From: Vagococcus martis
GTDB lineage: Bacteria; Bacillota; Bacilli; Lactobacillales; Vagococcaceae
Length of the DNA stretch: 64,000 bases
NCBI RefSeq assembly: GCF_002026305.1
Contig: NZ_MVAB01000001.1
Location: 1,780,001-1,844,000, forward strand
Reading direction: 5' to 3'
In this document: positions 8,199-18,369 of the stretch, piece by piece
Layout of the letters: the number at the start of each line of letters is the position of its first letter
How positions within the stretch are numbered: position 1 is the first letter of the stretch
Notes under the pieces: generated by a model
The model's input: only the letters and a program-made list of their open reading frames with translations
What the model was told of the DNA's origin: nothing
Databases searched by the model: none
Program-made: the position numbers and the translations under genes

Positions 8199-8573
8199 AT
8201 GCCTCAATTTACTATCGCACTATTTTTCTGGTATTTATTTCCAGTGATAGTGATAATAGCAAGTAATTTACTTGTTAAGAAAACTCATTTGGATAAAAAG
8301 TACGGAGTGAAGGCTCCTGATATTGCGACTCCCTTCTTTTTTGTGGGTATTCACTTTGTCTCAAAAGGAACGTTAGGGGATAGTTTTTTAGCCTATGTTT
8401 TTCTAATGATTTTTTTTATAGGAATGCTTATTGCTGTAATGCTTGCTTATCAGTTTCATGAAATTAATTTCAAACGATATTTTAAAGTATTATGGCGTAT
8501 GACTTTTTTAGTGACTTTAATGATTTATATTATTTTAATTCTAGGTAGTATAGTGATATTTTTACAACGATAA
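8199..8573 (+). CDS. DUF3397 family membrane protein
   Basis: This 124-residue protein has four hydrophobic helices (about 5-25, 43-60, 63-84 and 97-121) joined by short basic loops, including KKTHLDKKYGVKAPD. It matches the DUF3397 family found just upstream of mraZ in enterococci and relatives. No function is established; its position suggests an envelope role. It has a near-consensus promoter of its own and a 14-bp perfect hairpin terminator after it, so it is a single-gene unit. Confidence 0.8.
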   Translation: MPQFTIALFFWYLFPVIVIIASNLLVKKTHLDKKYGVKAPDIATPFFFVGIHFVSKGTLGDSFLAYVFLMIFFIGMLIAVMLAYQFHEINFKRYFKVLWRMTFLVTLMIYIILILGSIVIFLQR

Positions 8574-8626
8574 TAAAACCTCATTCTTTGTGATAGCTTA
8601 AAATTCATAGTTAATGATGTCAGATG

Positions 8627-8672
8627 AAAATCATGAAACCATACTTGTATAAATGGGTTTCATGATTTTTTT
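8627..8672 (+). terminator. Terminator between DUF3397 and mraZ
   Basis: AAAATCATGAAACC (8627-8640) pairs perfectly with GGTTTCATGATTTT (8656-8669) and ends in a T-run. Confidence 0.85.
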
Positions 8673-8729
8673 ATTCCTTTCCCCCGTTCTTTAAAATCTA
8701 TGATAAATTTTAATTTTTTTTATAAGATT

Positions 8730-8759
8730 GTGGTAGAAAGTGGGGTAATGTGGTAGACT
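8730..8759 (+). promoter_or_regulatory. MraZ operator: three 10-bp direct repeats
   Basis: GTGGTAGAAA, GTGGGGTAAT and GTGGTAGACT lie head to tail (8730, 8740, 8750) with exact 10-bp spacing. MraZ is known to bind tandem GTGG-type repeats spaced by one helical turn ahead of its own operon. The array lies 36 bases before mraZ. A TAAAAT hexamer (8759-8764) touches its end and could be the -10, so binding would block transcription of the whole dcw cluster. Confidence 0.8.
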
Positions 8760-8794
8760 AAAATTATTGAGTGGCAGTGTGAGGTGATCATGTT

Positions 8795-9226
8795 ATGTTT
8801 ATGGGAGAGTTCCAACATAATATTGACTCAAAAGGACGTCTAATCGTACCCTCTAAACTAAGAGATTCTCTTGGTGAACGTTTTATCGTAACCAGAGGAA
8901 TGGATGGATGTCTATTTGGCTATACGTTAGATTCTTGGGCCAACCTCGAAGCGAGTATGAAAGATATGCCACTTACAAAAAAAGATGCTAGGACATTCGT
9001 TCGATTCTTTTATTCCGCAGCTACTGAATGTGAAATAGATAAACAAGGACGTATTAATATACCAGTGAAATTAAGAGAGTTTGCTGGACTAGAAAAACCT
9101 TGTGTCATTATTGGTGTATCCGATCGTATCGAAATTTGGAGTGAAGACAGATGGTTAGCTTTTTCCAAAGAAGCTGAAGAAAATTTCGATGACATTGCGG
9201 AAGGACTAATTGATTTTGGAATATAA
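8795..9226 (+). CDS. mraZ: Transcriptional regulator MraZ
   Basis: MraZ is a ring-forming DNA-binding protein with two SpoVT/AbrB-like halves that controls the division and wall cluster. Each half carries the DxxxR signature: DSKGR at 11-15 and DKQGR at 82-86. The 143-residue length and the start [16 protein letters not shown] are standard. GAGGTG precedes the start. It is the first gene of the dcw cluster and the three-repeat operator lies just upstream, so autoregulation is likely. Confidence 0.97.
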   Translation: MFMGEFQHNIDSKGRLIVPSKLRDSLGERFIVTRGMDGCLFGYTLDSWANLEASMKDMPLTKKDARTFVRFFYSAATECEIDKQGRINIPVKLREFAGLEKPCVIIGVSDRIEIWSEDRWLAFSKEAEENFDDIAEGLIDFGI

Positions 9227-9246
9227 GCAAGTAATGGAGAATGAAT

Positions 9247-10212
9247 ATGTCAGAAACATTTAAACATGTCACTGTATTATTAGAAGAAACAGTGGATGGA
9301 TTAAACATCAAACCAGATGGTATTTATATAGACTGCACGTTAGGTGGCGCTGGGCATAGCCAGTATCTACTATCACATTTATCAGATAAAGGTCATTTGT
9401 ATGCCTTTGACCAAGATGAGCGTGCTATTGAACATGCAGAACAATTTTTGAATGAAGAAATAAAAAAAGAAAAAGTAACCTTTATAAAAAGTAACTTTCG
9501 CTATCTAAAAGAGAAGATGAATGAATTAGGTGTCGATAAAGTCGACGGTATTTTATACGACTTAGGTGTATCATCACCTCAACTTGATGAGGCCGAAAGA
9601 GGGTTTAGTTATCATCAAGATGCACCGCTAGATATGCGAATGGACCAAACCAATCCGTTGACAGCAAAAGTTGTGGTAAATGAGTACACCTATGAACAAC
9701 TTGTTAAGATATTTTTCCGTTACGGAGAAGAGAAGTTCTCGAAACAAGTTGCTCGTTTAATAGAAAAAAAACGTGTTGACAAACCAATCGAAACAACAGG
9801 TGAGTTGGTTGATATCATTAAAGAAGCTATTCCAGCACCTGCTAGAAGAAAAGGTGGACATCCAGCTAAACGAATTTTTCAAGCAATTCGTATTGAAGTT
9901 AATAGTGAACTGGATGTTATTGGAGAAACACTTGAACAAGCTATTGATTTATTAAAACCGAATGGGCGAATTAGTGTTATTACTTTCCATTCTTTAGAAG
10001 ATAAAATTGTCAAAAATATTTTTAAAGAATACAGCACACCACAAGATTTACCACCAGGATTACCAATTGTACCAGTTGAGTATCAACCTGATATTAAACT
10101 TGTGAATAGAAAACCAATTGTGGCTTCTAAGGAAGAATTAGAAGTTAACAATCGGTCTCGTAGTGCAAAACTACGTATTATCGAAAAAATAACTCCTGAA
10201 AGGGTGATTTAA
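9247..10212 (+). CDS. rsmH: 16S rRNA (cytosine1402-N4)-methyltransferase RsmH
   Basis: RsmH (MraW) methylates N4 of C1402 in the decoding centre of 16S rRNA using S-adenosylmethionine. The protein starts [20 protein letters not shown], with the SAM-binding motif [11 protein letters not shown] at about 28-38. [37 protein letters not shown] and [15 protein letters not shown] are further family motifs. I chose the ATG at 9247 (321 aa), seven bases after GGAG; the ATG at 9241 touches that site. It follows mraZ by 20 bases and precedes ftsL. Confidence 0.97.
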   Translation: MSETFKHVTVLLEETVDGLNIKPDGIYIDCTLGGAGHSQYLLSHLSDKGHLYAFDQDERAIEHAEQFLNEEIKKEKVTFIKSNFRYLKEKMNELGVDKVDGILYDLGVSSPQLDEAERGFSYHQDAPLDMRMDQTNPLTAKVVVNEYTYEQLVKIFFRYGEEKFSKQVARLIEKKRVDKPIETTGELVDIIKEAIPAPARRKGGHPAKRIFQAIRIEVNSELDVIGETLEQAIDLLKPNGRISVITFHSLEDKIVKNIFKEYSTPQDLPPGLPIVPVEYQPDIKLVNRKPIVASKEELEVNNRSRSAKLRIIEKITPERVI

Positions 10213-10213
10213 C

Positions 10214-10603
10214 ATGTCTTTGCCAGAAAAGCATAGCCAATATACATATGACCAATCTCCAGTTAACTCACCTAGTAAGGAGAAAGGCAAGTTAGAAGAA
10301 GTACAACTTCCAATGATGCCTCCTAGTAAATTAAAAAAAGTGACGAAATTAGAGAAATTTGTATTTGTAGCTTTTGTTGGAACGTTTTTATGTTTAGCAG
10401 TGGCAACTATTCGGATGACAACCTATATTAATCGTGAAGAAGAGGCAATCTCGTCTATTCAAGCTGAAAAAAAACAAATGCAGCAGGATATCGAAACACT
10501 CGATCAGGAAAAAAATGAGCTACAACGGACTGAACGTTTGAAAAAAATTGCAGAAAGTGCAGGAATGCAAATGCATGATGAGAATATAAGGAAAATCAAA
10601 TGA
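10214..10603 (+). CDS. ftsL: Cell division protein FtsL
   Basis: FtsL is a bitopic divisome protein that works with DivIB and DivIC to activate septal wall synthesis. The 129 residues comprise a cytoplasmic tail of about 48, one membrane helix (about 49-67) and an extracytoplasmic coiled coil (about 73-118, IQAEKKQMQQDIETLDQEKN). Sequence conservation in this family is low, so the call rests on topology and on position between rsmH and the penicillin-binding protein gene. Its stop overlaps the next start (ATGA). Confidence 0.9.
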   Translation: MSLPEKHSQYTYDQSPVNSPSKEKGKLEEVQLPMMPPSKLKKVTKLEKFVFVAFVGTFLCLAVATIRMTTYINREEEAISSIQAEKKQMQQDIETLDQEKNELQRTERLKKIAESAGMQMHDENIRKIK

Positions 10604-12495
10604 TGAAAAAAATTAAAGAGTTTTTTATTAAATTAAATAAGAAAATACAAGAAAAGAGTTTAACACCAGCAGGCAATAGAAAAAAAGTAGGGGTTATCCT
10701 GTTTTATACCTCTATTGCTGTTTTTGCGATTATCTCTTTACGCTTTGTTTATATCATAACAGTTGGTAAAGTGGGATCACAAAGTCTTGATTCTGAAAGG
10801 CAAAAAATATATCAAGGAAGTAGCGTTATCAAAGCAAAACGTGGAACCATTTTTGATCGTAATGGGTTACCACTTGCTGAAGATGCTACTTCTTATTCGT
10901 TATATGCCGAATTAGATAAAAATTATAAAGGGATCAATAATGTTGAGTTGTTTGTTCATGACAAGGATCATGATAAGATTGCTGAAATACTTAATAAATA
11001 CACAGGTATTGACAAAGAGTTGGTGCTAGACCAACTAAAACCTAAAAAAAATAAAAACGGAAAGCTAATTACAAATGTGGAATTTGGATCCAAGGGAAAA
11101 AATTTAAGTTTGGAAACTAAAAATAGTATTAAAGAAGCACTTGAAAAAGAGAAAATAACCGGTATTTATTTTAAAGAACATCCAGATAGACTATATCCTA
11201 ATGGAAAATTTGCTTCTTATTTTATTGGATATGCTCAACCAGAAGATAATAATAAGGAAGATAGCAAGTTAAGTGGTAAGAATGGCTTAGGTATTGAAAA
11301 TGCCTATGACAGTGTGTTAAAAGGTGAAGATGGCTTTAAATATTACCAAAAAGATAGTAAGGGAAATGAACTTCCAGGGACGGAAGTGGTAGATAAAAAA
11401 GCGAAGGATGGACAGGATATCTATACCACACTTGATACGAATCTTCAGACTCGTCTAGAAGATGTTATGGACAGTGTGAATGAAAAAGCAAAACCAGAAG
11501 ATATGACAGCTATTTTAATGGATGCAAAAACGGGTGATATTCTAGCAGCATCACAACGTCCAACTTTTGACCCACAAACAAAAGAAGGTTTATATAAAGA
11601 AAAAGGAAAACCAGACCCAGTTTGGGAGAACTTGTTAGTGCAACGTCCATTTGAACCAGGGTCAACAATGAAAGTTTTCACAGTGGCAGCAGCAATTGAT
11701 TCAGGTAAATTTCCATATAATGAAACATTTGCATCAGGAAAGACACAGTTGTATGATGCAACCATTAGTGATTGGATTCCATCAGGAAAAGGTATTTTGA
11801 CATATAGACAGGCTTTATCTTGGTCAAGTAATGTTGGAATGGTTAATCTAGAACAAAAAATGGGGTCAATTTGGCCTGAATATTTAGAACGTTTTGGATT
11901 TGGTCATTCAACAAATTCAGGATTACCCCTTGAAGCAACAGGTAGTATTAGTGATAAAAACCCAGTTGACATGGCAATGACATCCTTTGGTCAAGCAATA
12001 TCAGTGACGAATATGCAAATGATGCAAGCTTATACTGCTATAACAAATGAAGGGAAAATGTTAAAACCGCGTTACATTAAAAAAATTGTTGATAAAGATG
12101 GGAAAGAAAAAGAGGTCAAGACAGAGGTAGTTGGCGAACCAATAAAGGCTGCTACAGCTAAGACTGTTCTTGAATACATGCAAGATACTGTTAATGATGA
12201 AATATATGGAACAGGTTATGGCATTTACAATATTGACGGGGTAAATGTTTCTGCTAAAACTGGGACAGCCCAAATTTTTGAAAATGGTCAACTTTTAACT
12301 GGAGCAAATGACTATATTTACTCTGTGGTTCAGATAGCACCTACAGAAAATCCAGAATACATTATGTACGTCACAATGAAAAAACCAGTCGTTACCGGTG
12401 AATACGGCTCTCCAGCACAGATGATTGCTGAAGTTTCAAACGGTATGTTAAAACATGCATTTAAAGTAGACACCACAACAGATAAAGGAGAATAG
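10600..12495 (+). CDS. Septal penicillin-binding protein (PBP2x/FtsI type transpeptidase)
   Basis: This class B penicillin-binding protein cross-links septal peptidoglycan. A membrane anchor lies at about 30-54, and the dimerisation domain contains RGTIFDRNGLPLAED (81-95). The transpeptidase motifs are STMK (S355, K358), SSN (409-411) and KTGT (553-556). At 631 residues the protein stops about 75 residues after KTGT. The homologs B. subtilis PBP2B, S. pneumoniae PBP2x and S. aureus PBP1 carry C-terminal PASTA domains, and none is visible here. The start codon overlaps ftsL by four bases, and mraY starts one base after the stop. Confidence 0.93.
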   Translation: MMKKIKEFFIKLNKKIQEKSLTPAGNRKKVGVILFYTSIAVFAIISLRFVYIITVGKVGSQSLDSERQKIYQGSSVIKAKRGTIFDRNGLPLAEDATSYSLYAELDKNYKGINNVELFVHDKDHDKIAEILNKYTGIDKELVLDQLKPKKNKNGKLITNVEFGSKGKNLSLETKNSIKEALEKEKITGIYFKEHPDRLYPNGKFASYFIGYAQPEDNNKEDSKLSGKNGLGIENAYDSVLKGEDGFKYYQKDSKGNELPGTEVVDKKAKDGQDIYTTLDTNLQTRLEDVMDSVNEKAKPEDMTAILMDAKTGDILAASQRPTFDPQTKEGLYKEKGKPDPVWENLLVQRPFEPGSTMKVFTVAAAIDSGKFPYNETFASGKTQLYDATISDWIPSGKGILTYRQALSWSSNVGMVNLEQKMGSIWPEYLERFGFGHSTNSGLPLEATGSISDKNPVDMAMTSFGQAISVTNMQMMQAYTAITNEGKMLKPRYIKKIVDKDGKEKEVKTEVVGEPIKAATAKTVLEYMQDTVNDEIYGTGYGIYNIDGVNVSAKTGTAQIFENGQLLTGANDYIYSVVQIAPTENPEYIMYVTMKKPVVTGEYGSPAQMIAEVSNGMLKHAFKVDTTTDKGE

Positions 12496-12496
12496 T

Positions 12497-13465
12497 ATGA
12501 TCGGAGTAGAATTATTAATACCATTATCATTAGGGATTGCTTTTGTATTTATGGTAATGCCACTATTTATAGGATACTTTAAAATGAAAAAAATGGGGCA
12601 AGCCATTCGAGAAGAAGGACCTGAAGGCCACTTAGCAAAATCTGGAACACCAACAATGGGAGGGGTTGTTTTTCTAACAAGTATATTGTTGACCTCTCTT
12701 ATTGTAGGAGCTTGGCAAAAAGAAATGTCATTTTCTTTTTGGAGTATTTTATTTATTATGTTTTTGTATGGATTATTAGGATTTCTGGATGATTTCATTA
12801 AAGTGTTTAAGAAAAGAAATCTAGGTCTTAATTCAAAACAAAAATTAATTGGTCAAATTGTGGGTGGAATTATTTTGTATACTGTTATGAAATCAAATGG
12901 TATGACAGATGAATTATACATTCCGGTCATTGGAACAATTAATTTAGGTGTATTATACGGTGTTTTTGCAGTAATTTGGCTAGTTGGTTTTTCAAATGCC
13001 GTTAACCTAACTGATGGTATTGATGGTCTTGTGTCTGGATTAGGGATGATTTCATTTGGAACATATGCCATTATTGCTTATAAACAAGAACAATATGCTA
13101 TTCAATTGATTTGTTTAGCAACAGTAGGAGCTTTGTTTGGCTTTTTAGTGTTTAATAAAAAACCTGCTAAAATATTTATGGGAGATGTTGGTTCACTTGC
13201 TCTTGGCGGTATGTTAGCTGCTATTTCCATATTATTGCATCAAGAATGGACATTACTATTAGTAGGATTAGTTTATGTAATAGAAACATTAAGTGTGATT
13301 TTACAGGTAGCTTCTTTTAAATTAACAGGGAAACGTATTTTTAAGATGTCACCTATTCATCATCACTTTGAACTGAGCGGATGGTCTGAGTGGAAAATAG
13401 ATATTGTTTTTTGGATAGTAGGATTAGTTATGTCAGCAATTACTTTAGGGATTTTATATAATTAA
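12497..13465 (+). CDS. mraY: Phospho-MurNAc-pentapeptide transferase MraY
   Basis: MraY transfers phospho-MurNAc-pentapeptide from UDP to undecaprenyl phosphate, forming lipid I at the inner face of the membrane. The 322-residue multi-span protein has the signatures GHLAKSGTPTMGG, LGFLDDFIKV, FSNAVNLTDGIDGL, FMGDVGSLALGG and SPIHHHFELSGW, which include the catalytic aspartates and the His-rich loop. It lies between the transpeptidase and murD in the standard order. Confidence 0.97.
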   Translation: MIGVELLIPLSLGIAFVFMVMPLFIGYFKMKKMGQAIREEGPEGHLAKSGTPTMGGVVFLTSILLTSLIVGAWQKEMSFSFWSILFIMFLYGLLGFLDDFIKVFKKRNLGLNSKQKLIGQIVGGIILYTVMKSNGMTDELYIPVIGTINLGVLYGVFAVIWLVGFSNAVNLTDGIDGLVSGLGMISFGTYAIIAYKQEQYAIQLICLATVGALFGFLVFNKKPAKIFMGDVGSLALGGMLAAISILLHQEWTLLLVGLVYVIETLSVILQVASFKLTGKRIFKMSPIHHHFELSGWSEWKIDIVFWIVGLVMSAITLGILYN

Positions 13466-13479
13466 GGAGATTATGAAGG

Positions 13480-14841
13480 ATGAAACAATCGAAACGTTAT
13501 GCAAATGAAAAAATTTTAGTGTTGGGTTTAGCTAGAAGTGGTGTAGCAGCAGCTAAGTTACTTCACGAATTAGGTGCTTTTGTAACAGTTAATGACGCTA
13601 AAAAACTATCAGAAAACAAAGAAGCACAAGAACTATTAGAAGCTGGTATAACAGTGATTACTGACGGTCATCCTTTAGACCTTCTTGATGAAGGTTTTTC
13701 TTTAATTGTCAAAAACCCCGGGATTCCATATACGAATCCTATTCTCGAAAAAGCAATAAAGAAGAAGATTCCAATCATAACTGAGGTTGAGTTGGCGTAT
13801 CAAGTATCTGAAGCACCGTTTATTGGCATAACAGGAACAAATGGTAAAACAACCACCACAACTATGATTAAACAAATTATAGATTCTTATCAACCGAATA
13901 CAGCGTTACTTGCAGGTAATATAGGGTTTCCAGCAAGTGATGTCGTGGTTGAAGCAACAAAAGACAATGTATTGGTAACAGAATTATCTAGTTTCCAATT
14001 AATGGGAATAGACGAGTTTAAACCACATATTGCAGTCATTACTAATATATATGAAGCACATATTGACTATCATGGAACGCGTGAAGAATACGTGAAAGCT
14101 AAATGGCGTATTCAAAAAAATATGACTAAAGAAGACATATTGATTCTTAACGCTGATTTGCCTGAGCTGGTAGAATTATCAAAAAGCTCTCAAGCAGCAA
14201 TTACGTGGTTTTCAACCACTCAAAAAGTAACAGGTGCCTATTTAGAAGACGGCTGGTTAACTTATAACGATGAAAAAATAATGAAGTCCGGTGATTTAGG
14301 AGTTCCAGGGTCTCATAATGTTGAAAATGCTCTGGCAGCAATTTGTGTGGCAAAAAATTATGGAGTAGATAATGAGTCAATAAAAACAAGTTTATCATTA
14401 TTCTCTGGTGTGCCACATCGAACAGAATATATCGGCACATTTAATGGTGTCAAAGTTTATAATGATTCAAAAGCGACAAATATTTTAGCAGCTAAAAAAG
14501 CAATTAGTGGATTTAATAATGAGCAATTAGTGTTAATTGCTGGAGGACTGGATAGAGGAAACTCATTTGATGAATTTATCCCAACAATTGAAAACATGAA
14601 AGCTATTGTTTTATTAGGTGAGACAAAAGAAAAGTTAAAAAAAGCTGCACAACAAGCATTAGTTAAAGAAATTGTATGTGTGGAAACAATGACAGAAGCA
14701 GTTGAAGAAGCAATAAAAATCGCAAGTGCTGATGACACAATTTTACTCTCTCCAGCATGTGCTAGTTGGGATATGTATCCGAACTTCGAAACTCGAGGAA
14801 CAGAATTTGTAGAAGAAATAATTAAGCAAGTAGGGAAATAA
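13480..14841 (+). CDS. murD: UDP-N-acetylmuramoyl-L-alanine--D-glutamate ligase MurD
   Basis: MurD adds D-glutamate to UDP-MurNAc-L-Ala using ATP in the cytoplasm. The 453 residues contain an N-terminal UDP-binding Rossmann domain ([17 protein letters not shown]), the ATP-binding P-loop [11 protein letters not shown] (about 117-127) and the C-terminal ligase domain with [20 protein letters not shown] and [11 protein letters not shown]. All are typical of MurD and not of MurC, E or F. GGAG-type spacing precedes the start, and murG follows two bases after the stop. Confidence 0.97.
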   Translation: MKQSKRYANEKILVLGLARSGVAAAKLLHELGAFVTVNDAKKLSENKEAQELLEAGITVITDGHPLDLLDEGFSLIVKNPGIPYTNPILEKAIKKKIPIITEVELAYQVSEAPFIGITGTNGKTTTTTMIKQIIDSYQPNTALLAGNIGFPASDVVVEATKDNVLVTELSSFQLMGIDEFKPHIAVITNIYEAHIDYHGTREEYVKAKWRIQKNMTKEDILILNADLPELVELSKSSQAAITWFSTTQKVTGAYLEDGWLTYNDEKIMKSGDLGVPGSHNVENALAAICVAKNYGVDNESIKTSLSLFSGVPHRTEYIGTFNGVKVYNDSKATNILAAKKAISGFNNEQLVLIAGGLDRGNSFDEFIPTIENMKAIVLLGETKEKLKKAAQQALVKEIVCVETMTEAVEEAIKIASADDTILLSPACASWDMYPNFETRGTEFVEEIIKQVGK

Positions 14842-14843
14842 TT

Positions 14844-15932
14844 ATGAAAGTATTGGTATCCGGTGGAGGAACAGGTGGTCATATTTACCCAGCCATCTCG
14901 ATTGTTCACTATATTAGAGAAAAATATCCAGAGTCGGAATTTCTATACATTGGTACAGAAAAAGGTTTGGAAAGTAAATTAGTACCTAGTCAGAGTATTC
15001 CGTTTAAAACAATTGAAATACAAGGATTTTATCGCTCGTTAACCTTGAAAAATTTAAAAACAATGTATTTGTTTTTAACGAGTATTAAACAGGCTAAACG
15101 CTACATTAAAGAGTTTCAACCTGATATTGTGATTGGGACAGGTGGTTATGTTTGTGGCTCAGTCGTATACGCTGCAAGTAAACTGAATGTACCAACTATT
15201 ATCCATGAACAAAATAGTGTAGCGGGTATGACAAATAAATTTTTATCAAAATATGTCGATAAAGTCGGAATTTGTTTTTCTGACGCAGCAGAGTATTTTC
15301 CTACAGAAAAAGTTGAATTAGTTGGGAATCCTAGAGCGCAAGAAGTTACTTTTATTGAGAAAAAACCTGTTTTAGAAGAGTACGGTTTATCTTCATCTAA
15401 ACCAACGATTATTATATTTGGGGGGAGTCGTGGGGCGCAGACGATTAATAATGCAATGAAAGAAGCATTGCCATTATTTGAAGGAAAACCATATCAAGTT
15501 TTATATGCTTCAGGTACCATTTACTTTGATGAATTCAATGAGTATAAAGATTTAATTAAAAGGTTAGACAATGTAACAATTGTCCCTTATATTGATAATA
15601 TGGTAGATGTTTTAGTCAATGTAGAGGCATTAGTTGGTAGAGCTGGTGCTACTAGTATGGCTGAAATTACAGCACTTGGCTTACCGTCTATTTTAGTACC
15701 AAGTCCCAATGTTACAGATGATCATCAAACAAAAAATGCTATGAGTTTAGTTAATAAACAAGCCGCATTGATGGTAAAAGATAATGATTTGACAGGTAAA
15801 GTGCTTGTAAAAAATATTGACAAACTTATGTTGGATGATAAATTTAGAGAAGATATGGCAAAAGCATCTAAAAAAGAGGGAATACCAGATGCGATGGATC
15901 GATTGTATGGATTGATTCAAGAACTAACCTAA
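14844..15932 (+). CDS. murG: UDP-GlcNAc:lipid I N-acetylglucosaminyltransferase MurG
   Basis: MurG converts lipid I to lipid II on the cytoplasmic face of the membrane. The N-terminal glycine-rich loop [11 protein letters not shown] (7-17), the motif [22 protein letters not shown], the second glycine-rich loop [12 protein letters not shown] and the UDP-GlcNAc-binding region [20 protein letters not shown] are all present. The 362-residue length is normal. It follows murD by two bases and precedes divIB. Confidence 0.97.
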   Translation: MKVLVSGGGTGGHIYPAISIVHYIREKYPESEFLYIGTEKGLESKLVPSQSIPFKTIEIQGFYRSLTLKNLKTMYLFLTSIKQAKRYIKEFQPDIVIGTGGYVCGSVVYAASKLNVPTIIHEQNSVAGMTNKFLSKYVDKVGICFSDAAEYFPTEKVELVGNPRAQEVTFIEKKPVLEEYGLSSSKPTIIIFGGSRGAQTINNAMKEALPLFEGKPYQVLYASGTIYFDEFNEYKDLIKRLDNVTIVPYIDNMVDVLVNVEALVGRAGATSMAEITALGLPSILVPSPNVTDDHQTKNAMSLVNKQAALMVKDNDLTGKVLVKNIDKLMLDDKFREDMAKASKKEGIPDAMDRLYGLIQELT

Positions 15933-15952
15933 TTAAGGGGGGCTAGTAAGGG

Positions 15953-16876
15953 ATGTCATACAAAAAAGATGATGATAAAGGTGACAATCAGAATGAAAAT
16001 AAATTAATAAAGTCATCTAAATCTGAACTAACCAAGCATCAAAAAAAATTACCTGCAAAGAATAATCGAATTAACAAGCTCTCACCTTTTAATGGGCTAA
16101 CACCAGTTGAAGAGAAAAAATTAACTAGACGACTGACTAGTATTTTAGTTACCTTGACTATTGGAATATTAATCACGCTCTACATCATTTCTCCGTTAAG
16201 TAAATTACAAGGAGTAACAATACAAGGTATTGATAAAGCTGATAATACGTCGATTATTAAAGCTAGTCATTTGAAAGTTGGCGAGAATATGTGGCGACAA
16301 TATTTTGATAAAAATCAAGAAATGAAACAAGTTGTTGCAAAAAATCCACGAGTTAAAACAGCTAAATTATCCATTACTAAATTTAATCATTTTAAGATTA
16401 AAGTCACAGAGTATGATGTATTAGCGGTTCTGTCGAAAGATGATAAACTTTATCCAGTTCTATCAAATGGTAAAATATTGAGTGAGCCAGCTAAAGAATC
16501 GGAAAAAGAGTTACCAAAATTAATTGGTTTTAAAGAAGGTGAAAGTTTAGATTCACTTTTAATGTCTTATGAGAATTTTTCAGCCAAAATAAAAACTGAA
16601 ATTACATCAATCGAGTCTCAAGCAACAAAAACTAATCCATTTCGTATTAAATTAGAAATGAAAGATGGAAATCAAGTGATTGGATTATCAACAACCATAG
16701 CAGATAAACTTATTTTTTACGATAAAATCGCTGCTGAATTAAAAGATAAAAGTGTAATAGATATGGAAGCAGGAAAAACAGGGGTTTATTCGTACCCAAT
16801 CGAAACACATGAAAGTAGTGTAAGTGATGGTTTATCAAACGAAAGTTCTAGTGAAAGTAAAATTAATGGTTTTTAA
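15953..16876 (+). CDS. divIB: Cell division protein DivIB/FtsQ
   Basis: DivIB is a bitopic divisome protein that stabilises FtsL and DivIC. The 307 residues comprise a charged cytoplasmic tail of about 60 residues, a membrane helix (about 61-81), a POTRA domain (about 84-154, beginning LQGVTIQGIDKADN) and a beta domain (about 155-270). A Ser/Glu-rich tail of about 35 residues is probably disordered. GGGGGG lies 11 bases before the start. The gap of about 130 bases before ftsA is the only clear break in this part of the cluster. Confidence 0.93.
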   Translation: MSYKKDDDKGDNQNENKLIKSSKSELTKHQKKLPAKNNRINKLSPFNGLTPVEEKKLTRRLTSILVTLTIGILITLYIISPLSKLQGVTIQGIDKADNTSIIKASHLKVGENMWRQYFDKNQEMKQVVAKNPRVKTAKLSITKFNHFKIKVTEYDVLAVLSKDDKLYPVLSNGKILSEPAKESEKELPKLIGFKEGESLDSLLMSYENFSAKIKTEITSIESQATKTNPFRIKLEMKDGNQVIGLSTTIADKLIFYDKIAAELKDKSVIDMEAGKTGVYSYPIETHESSVSDGLSNESSSESKINGF

Positions 16877-17007
16877 CGTTCAGAAAAAAAACTAGCAAAT
16901 ATGGTATTCTTCTTTATTTCATAGTACTATTTATGATAGAATGGTGTGAGGTATTATGCATATAATAAAGGAAGACTTTGTTAGAATTATAGGAGGGAAG
17001 ACCTTTC

Positions 17008-18348
17008 ATGGCCAAAACAGGAATATATGTAAGTCTTGACATCGGTACAACATCAATTAAAGTTGTCGTAGCCGAGTACATAGAAAATCAAATTAACATT
17101 ATCGGTGTAGGAAATGCAAAATCAAAAGGGTTGGATCGTGGGATTGTTATAGATATTGACAAAGCTGTCCAATCTGTTCAAAGAGCAATTAAACAAGCAG
17201 AAGAAAAATCAGGTGTTCAAATTAAAAGTGTCAGCGTAGGAATTCCAGCTAATCTTTTAGAAGTTGAAAAATGTGAAGGTATGATTGCAGTTAACAATGA
17301 ATCAAAAGAGATTACAGATAGGGATGTCAAAAATGTGGCATCTGCGGCTGTAGTTCGATCAACGCCGCCAGAGCGCCAAGTCATTACATTGATTCCACAA
17401 GAGTTTAAAGTAGATGGATTTGAAGGGATTAAAGATCCTCGTGGTATGATTGGTGTCCGTTTAGATATGAAGGGACTATTATATACTGGTCCCAAAACAA
17501 TTGTCCACAACATCCAAAAATGTGTTGAGAAAGCTGGATTGGTTATTGATGAGATGGTTATTACCCCTCTAGCACTTGCTTCATCTATTTTATCTGATGG
17601 GGAAAAAGATTTTGGAACAACTATTATTGACATGGGTGGTGGTCAAACGACTACTTCTGTTATGTACGAACGTGAACTAAAATTCTCGCACGTGGAGCAA
17701 GAAGGTGGAGAATTTGTTACAAAAGATATCTCTGTCGTTTTAAATACATCGTTGACTAATGCTGAAGCGTTAAAAATTAATTATGGTTATGCTTATCCAG
17801 AAAGAACATCACCTAATGAAGAATTTCCAGTTGATGTAATTGGAAAAAATGAACCAGTCAGAATAGACGAACGTTATTTATCCGAGATTATTGAGGCGAG
17901 AGTGGAACAAATTTTTTCTAAGTCAAAAATGATGTTAGATAGTATTGATGCATTAAACTTGCCAGGTGGGGTTATCTTAACAGGTGGTGCAGCTAGTTTA
18001 CCTGGAGTAGTTGAGTTAGCAGCCGACATGTTTGGGACAAACGTTAAATTATATGTGCCAAATCATATGGGACTTCGCAATCCTGTTTATGCAAATGCTA
18101 TTGCTATTGTTGAATATGTCGCTCAACTTGATGAGGTTTATCATGTCACAAAATTAGCGGTTACTGGAGACAAAAAACGTCCAACTAAATCTGTGAGAGA
18201 CGTACCAACTGAGACAAAACAACATGATAAAACTGTACAGCAAGCAAAAGAACCCGTTACAGAAATGCCAGTTAACGAACCTGTTCAAGCAAAAGAAGAA
18301 GGTTTTGGTGGCAAGGTAAAAGGTTTCTTGTCCAATATATTTGACTAA
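17008..18348 (+). CDS. ftsA: Cell division protein FtsA
   Basis: FtsA is an actin-like ATPase that tethers FtsZ filaments to the membrane. The 446 residues start with the phosphate loop YVSLDIGTTSIKVVVAE, include the inserted 1C domain, and show the adenosine motif ILTGGAASLPG. An unstructured linker ends in the amphipathic membrane-targeting helix GFGGKVKGFLSNIFD. GGAGGG precedes the start. The 131 bases upstream hold two possible -10 hexamers (TAGAAT 16937-16942 and TATAAT 16961-16966) without good -35 partners, so ftsAZ may have an extra promoter. Confidence 0.96.
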   Translation: MAKTGIYVSLDIGTTSIKVVVAEYIENQINIIGVGNAKSKGLDRGIVIDIDKAVQSVQRAIKQAEEKSGVQIKSVSVGIPANLLEVEKCEGMIAVNNESKEITDRDVKNVASAAVVRSTPPERQVITLIPQEFKVDGFEGIKDPRGMIGVRLDMKGLLYTGPKTIVHNIQKCVEKAGLVIDEMVITPLALASSILSDGEKDFGTTIIDMGGGQTTTSVMYERELKFSHVEQEGGEFVTKDISVVLNTSLTNAEALKINYGYAYPERTSPNEEFPVDVIGKNEPVRIDERYLSEIIEARVEQIFSKSKMMLDSIDALNLPGGVILTGGAASLPGVVELAADMFGTNVKLYVPNHMGLRNPVYANAIAIVEYVAQLDEVYHVTKLAVTGDKKRPTKSVRDVPTETKQHDKTVQQAKEPVTEMPVNEPVQAKEEGFGGKVKGFLSNIFD

Positions 18349-18369
18349 CAGTCTAGGAGGAAACAAATA

